Shown one piece after another: positions 60,690 to 64,000 of a stretch of DNA of 64,000 bases (the stretch's first letter is position 1; each line of letters starts with the position of its first letter). The notes beneath the pieces are model-generated. The model made no database searches, was not told where the DNA came from, and worked only from the letters and a program-made list of their open reading frames with translations. The DNA lies in the NCBI GenBank assembly GCA_947069175.1, contig CAMTDV010001633.1:61858102-61922101 (forward strand), read 5' to 3'. This DNA is from Scalesia atractyloides. Lineage: Eukaryota > Streptophyta > Magnoliopsida > Asterales > Asteraceae. The translations under genes were made by a program, and so were the position numbers.

Positions 60690-61342
60690 ACCTGGGGAGC
60701 TGGTGATTCTCGAGCGAACTTGATGTTTTTGGGTCCAAAATCTTGCGTTTTCGCGTCGTTTGCTGAGGAAAATCAAGTGTTCATCCCTCCAATCCTGTGC
60801 TACTGAGCAAACTTAGGACGGAGAGGTCTTTTAGAGCTATTTTAGCCGTTTTACAAAAGTGTGGGCTAATCCGGGCGAACTCAGGGTTCGTTCGGATTAG
60901 TCCGGCTTGTGTAAACCAACATAAACGTCCTTGTGCTTCCAGATCTGGATCTCGAATGATAGATGCTTCGTTTCATATCAGAAGATGAACAAAACATCAT
61001 CAAAAGTCCGTATCTTGTGTAGAAATCAATGTTTATCAAAGTTTTTTCTCAGATCTATAACTTACAAGCCGAGATCTTGCAGATCTTGTGTTTGGAAAGC
61101 CTCTGCTAACACCAACGAACTCGTATTGTGTAGATCTAATGTTAAAACAGAAGTTTTGGAAGAAAAAGATGAAGATTTTCGTAAAAGAATGCGTTTTGAT
61201 GAAAACGAAGGCTATGCCTTGTGCCAAAATCGTTGTAAATGTTTGTAAAACGTTGTTGAACATCATTGTAGTTGAAATCGGTTTGATTCTTACTTAGAAC
61301 ATGAAGGTTTCGGGTTTTGAGAGCTCTGGGCGAACTTGCAGC

Positions 61343-61534
61343 AAGTTCAAATGAGAGAACAAAGCTTGGTATTTATAGGAGAAAGCAAAAAGGTGAGCTG
61401 GTGGAGCCAAGTTCGGCCGAACTTGTACAAAACTCTACAAGTTCAAATGAGAGAACAGAGCTTGGTATTTATAGGAGAAAGCAAAAAGGTGAGCTGGTGG
61501 AGCCAAGTTCGGCCGAACTTGTACAAAATTGTAC
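61343..61534 (-). promoter_or_regulatory. 96-bp promoter duplication with two TATA boxes
   Basis: Units at about 61343-61438 and 61439-61534 differ at a few bases. Each has a minus-strand TATAAATA (61370-61377 and 61466-61473), followed upstream by one perfect palindrome. Two start sites 96 bp apart are expected. Confidence 0.8.
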
Positions 61535-61669
61535 AAGTTCGCGCGAACTTGTAGAGTTTTCAAAGGGGATGAGTTAAGTTCGGCCGAACTTGTGCATATG
61601 TGCACAAGTTCGAGCGAACTTGCGTAAAACAAAGATGGATGTTTGGCCAGTCAAGTTCGGTCGAACTTG
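61408..61669. promoter_or_regulatory. Palindrome cluster 2: six copies around and upstream of the TATA boxes
   Basis: Copies start at 61408, 61504, 61534, 61576, 61605 and 61652. CAAGTTCGGCCGAACTTG (61408, 61504) and CAAGTTCGCGCGAACTTG (61534) are perfect palindromes. On the minus strand they lie upstream of the TATA box at 61370-61377; the first lies between the two TATA boxes. Confidence 0.9.
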
Positions 61670-61681
61670 TTACAGTCTCCC

Positions 61682-64000
61682 CTAATTAGTAGCTGTAACA
61701 AATAGATGTGGGTACTTGGCCTTCGTATCACTTTCCAATTCCCAAGTAAACTCAGCGCCGCGTTTGCCCTCCCATCGGACTTTCACGATGCGGATGCGAG
61801 AGCGTCGGAGTTTCTTGGTCTCTCGATCCATGATTTCCACAGGCTTTCCCACAAAATGGAGAGTCTCGTTGATTTGCAGATCTTCAAGACGGACATGCAG
61901 ATTCTCTTCGGCTAGGCATTTCTTGAGGTTAGACACGTGGAAAGTCGGATGTACGTTGTTAAGTTCCTCCGGTAATTCGAGACGATAGGCTACTTTACCG
62001 ATCCTTTCCAGAATCTTAAGGGGACCAACGTATCGAGGCGCTAGCTTCCCTTTCTTGCCGAAGCGGACCACTCCCTTCCAAGGTGCAACCTTTAGGAGAA
62101 CGTGATCTCCCACTTCGAACTGCAGGGGCTTGCGACGTTTATCGGCGTAACTCTTTTGACGACTCCGAGCTTTCAAAAGGTTGTCTCTGATTTGGAGGAT
62201 CTTGTCAGTCGTTTCTTGAATTATCTCGGGACCGGTGATTTGTGCTTTTCTGATCTCGTGCCATGCAATAGGCGATCGAGATTTTCTTCCATACAGTGCC
62301 TCAAAAGGAGCCATTTGAATGCTGGCATGATAACTATTATTGTACGAGAATTCGATTAAAGGTAAATGCGTATCCCAGTTACCACCGAAATCTATGATGC
62401 ACGCACGAAGCATGTCTTCGAGGGTGCGGATCGTGCGCTCAGTCTGACCGTCGGTTTGAGGGTGAAAAGCGGTACTGAGATTGAGAGTAGTACCGAGAGC
62501 GGATTGAAAAGTCTCCCAGAGACGTGAAGTAAAACGACCGTCTCGGTCAGAGATGATGTCACGAGGCGTCCCGTGTCGACATATAACTTCGTCGGTATAG
62601 ATTCGGGCTAACCGTTCGACCTTAAAGTCTTCTCGTATAGCAATAAAGTGCACAGATTTAGTAAGACGATCAACGATAACCCAAATGCTATCGCGACCGG
62701 ATGAAGTGCGGGGAAGTTTCGTAACGAAGTCCATAGCTATACTCTCCCACTTCCACATCGGGATTTCGGGTTGTTCGAGTAAGCCAGAGGGCCTTTGATG
62801 TTCAGCTTTAACCTTCGAACAAGTTAAGCATTTTGAGACGTACAAGGCGATATCCTTTTTCATGCCCGGCCACCAATACTTAGGACGAAGGTCCTGGTAC
62901 ATCTTGTCGGCACCGGGGTGAATGGAATATCGAGATTTATGAGCTTCGGTCATTAGCAATTCACGGAGATTATCACGAGTAGGAATCCAAATACGATCGA
63001 GATAGTAGTAAATACCATTAGGCTTAGATACGGGTTGAGTTTTGGCACCACATTTCATTTCTTCCTCCAAAATATTCTCGTTAAAACAAGCGAATTGAGC
63101 GGAGCAAATCATGAGTTCGAGATCATTCAAAGCTTGAGAGTCACGAATACTATATACATAGCTTTGTAGACTTAGAGCATCGGTGACAACGTTTGCTTTG
63201 CCGGGATGGTAGCGTATCTCACAATCGTAATCGTTGAGAAGTTCAACCCATCGACGTTGTCGCATGTTTAGTTCTTTTTGATTAAAGATATGTTGTAAGC
63301 TCTTATGGTCGATGAAGACCGTACACTTTGTACCGTAAAGGTAGTGTCGCCATATCTTTAATGCAAAGACAACTACTCCTAGTTCGAGATCGTGGGTTGT
63401 GTAATTCTTCTCGTGGATTTTGAGTTGGCGAGATGCATACGCGATAACCTTGTTTCGTTGCATAAGCACACAACCAAGACCAAGGTTAGAGGCATCACAA
63501 TAAACAACGAAAGTGTCGTTTCCGTCGGGTAAAGCGAGGATAGGAGCGTTGCATAGCATACGCTTGAGAGTTTGAAAAGCTTCCTCTTGTTTAGAATCCC
63601 AAACAAAAGGTTGATCCTTACGAGTCAAAGCGGTAAGCGGAATGACGATTTTATAAAAGTCGACGATGAATCGACGGTAGTAACCCGCCAATCAAAGAAA
63701 TGAACGGATTTCGGAGGCATTCTTCAGTGTAATTCAACTCTTGACGGCTTCAATCTTTGCAGGGTCGACGTGAATTCCTTAACTATTAACGACGTGGCCG
63801 AGAAATTGGACTTCTTCAAGCCAGAAATCACTTTTTGAGAACTTAGCATAAAGGCAATTTCCTTGAAGAAGTTCGAGGACTAAACGGAGATAACGCGCGT
63901 GTTTGTCTCTCGACTTCGAATAGATAAGAATGCCATCGATAAACACAATGACGAAACGATCTAAGAAGGCTTTACACACACGGTTCATCAGATCCATGAA
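61682..64000 (-). pseudogene. Ty3/gypsy pol, 3' half (RT end, RNase H, integrase, chromodomain-like tail)
   Basis: Runs off the right window edge. The long frame 61682-63691 (669 aa) is clean. RNase H has D66 (YCDAS), E103, D128 (IDHK) and D171 (TDALS). The integrase has an HHCC finger (H251, H258, C288, C291) and the D321, D382, E418 triad (MDF, SDRDGRF, QTERT). The tail HPTFHVSNLKK and VRWEGKRGAEFTWELES is like Tekay/Del-type chromoviruses. Upstream, the RT has FIDGILIYS where FIDDILIYS is standard, so the second catalytic Asp is Gly. Three in-frame stops lie at 63779-63781, 63734-63736 and 63692-63694. The LTR follows directly after the stop codon at 61682. This copy cannot make a full active Pol. 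Confidence 0.9.

Larger units (their letters stand above)
60254..61674 (-). mobile_element. 3' LTR of the gypsy element (1421 bp)
   Basis: On the minus strand it starts TGTAACAAG right after the purine-rich GGGGAGAC that follows the pol stop codon, and ends GGGTGTTACA at 60254. Thirteen near-complete copies of the CAAGTTCG-NN-CGAACTTG palindrome lie in two clusters. A 96-bp tandem duplication doubles the TATA box. The open stretches at 60797-61297 match nothing and are considered noncoding. Confidence 0.85.

Noticed and set aside
60797..61297. Overlapping open frames of 60-105 residues inside the gypsy LTR
   Set aside because: They lie in the R/U5 part of an LTR, overlap on both strands and have no recognisable motif or conserved composition.
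1..64000. CRISPR arrays, bacterial operons or riboswitches
   Set aside because: The sequence is plant nuclear DNA; spaced repeats found here are transposon and LTR repeats.

Overview
This window is nuclear DNA of a flowering plant. It has spliced genes with GT-AG introns, AT-rich spacers, dense nested LTR retrotransposons, many small TIR elements and a decayed piece of plastid DNA inside an intron. The style of the repeats (copia and gypsy relics, GAGCTCG-rich hAT-like elements, GAGTAAATT-type Mutator-like elements) suggests a eudicot, most likely Asteraceae; that lineage is an inference from familiarity, not something shown here.

Two host genes are supported. At 26873-35056 (+) lies a 12-exon gene for a RanBPM-like protein with LisH/CTLH/CRA-type helical modules, as in GID/CTLH ubiquitin-ligase relatives. 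As written its frame is broken by one missing base in exon 5. At 37567-40292 (+) lies an intact 6-exon gene for a membrane-anchored, Golgi-type sulfotransferase of the plant NodH-like family (343 aa). Introns of both genes hold hAT-like and other MITEs, some nested. Intron 10 of the first gene holds a decayed 3' part of plastid psbB.

Left arm (1-13.8 kb): the 3' end of an unclassified plus-strand retroelement with a 422-bp LTR, placed in a minus-strand gypsy-like LTR; a minus-strand element (LTR 5147-5550, tRNA-Met primer site) that cuts a decayed copia element (5551-11329); and further LTR debris. From 14.1 to 17.6 kb lies a chimeric block of gene fragments with introns retained: a J-domain/SEC63-type (ERDJ2-like) piece followed by a NUP107 piece in the same direction. 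From 18.7 to 26.7 kb are two Mutator-like elements with perfect 9-bp target duplications, a Tourist-like MITE and a gypsy (PF04195-type) remnant.

Right arm (40-64 kb): a 5'-truncated LINE with target duplication, a 3.17-kb solo LTR with target duplication TGATG inside another retroelement relic, more Mutator-like elements (one nested in a Tourist-like MITE), two-level tandem repeats at 55.0-56.3 kb, a hAT-like element with a probable Helitron end inside it, and the 3' half of a minus-strand gypsy element (RT, RNase H, integrase, 1.42-kb LTR). Its RT carries three stop codons and a changed active-site aspartate.

The most unusual observation is that five different LTRs here carry short palindromes on the upstream side of their TATA box. 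Two unrelated elements at opposite ends of the window share the same palindrome, CAAGTTCG-NN-CGAACTTG.
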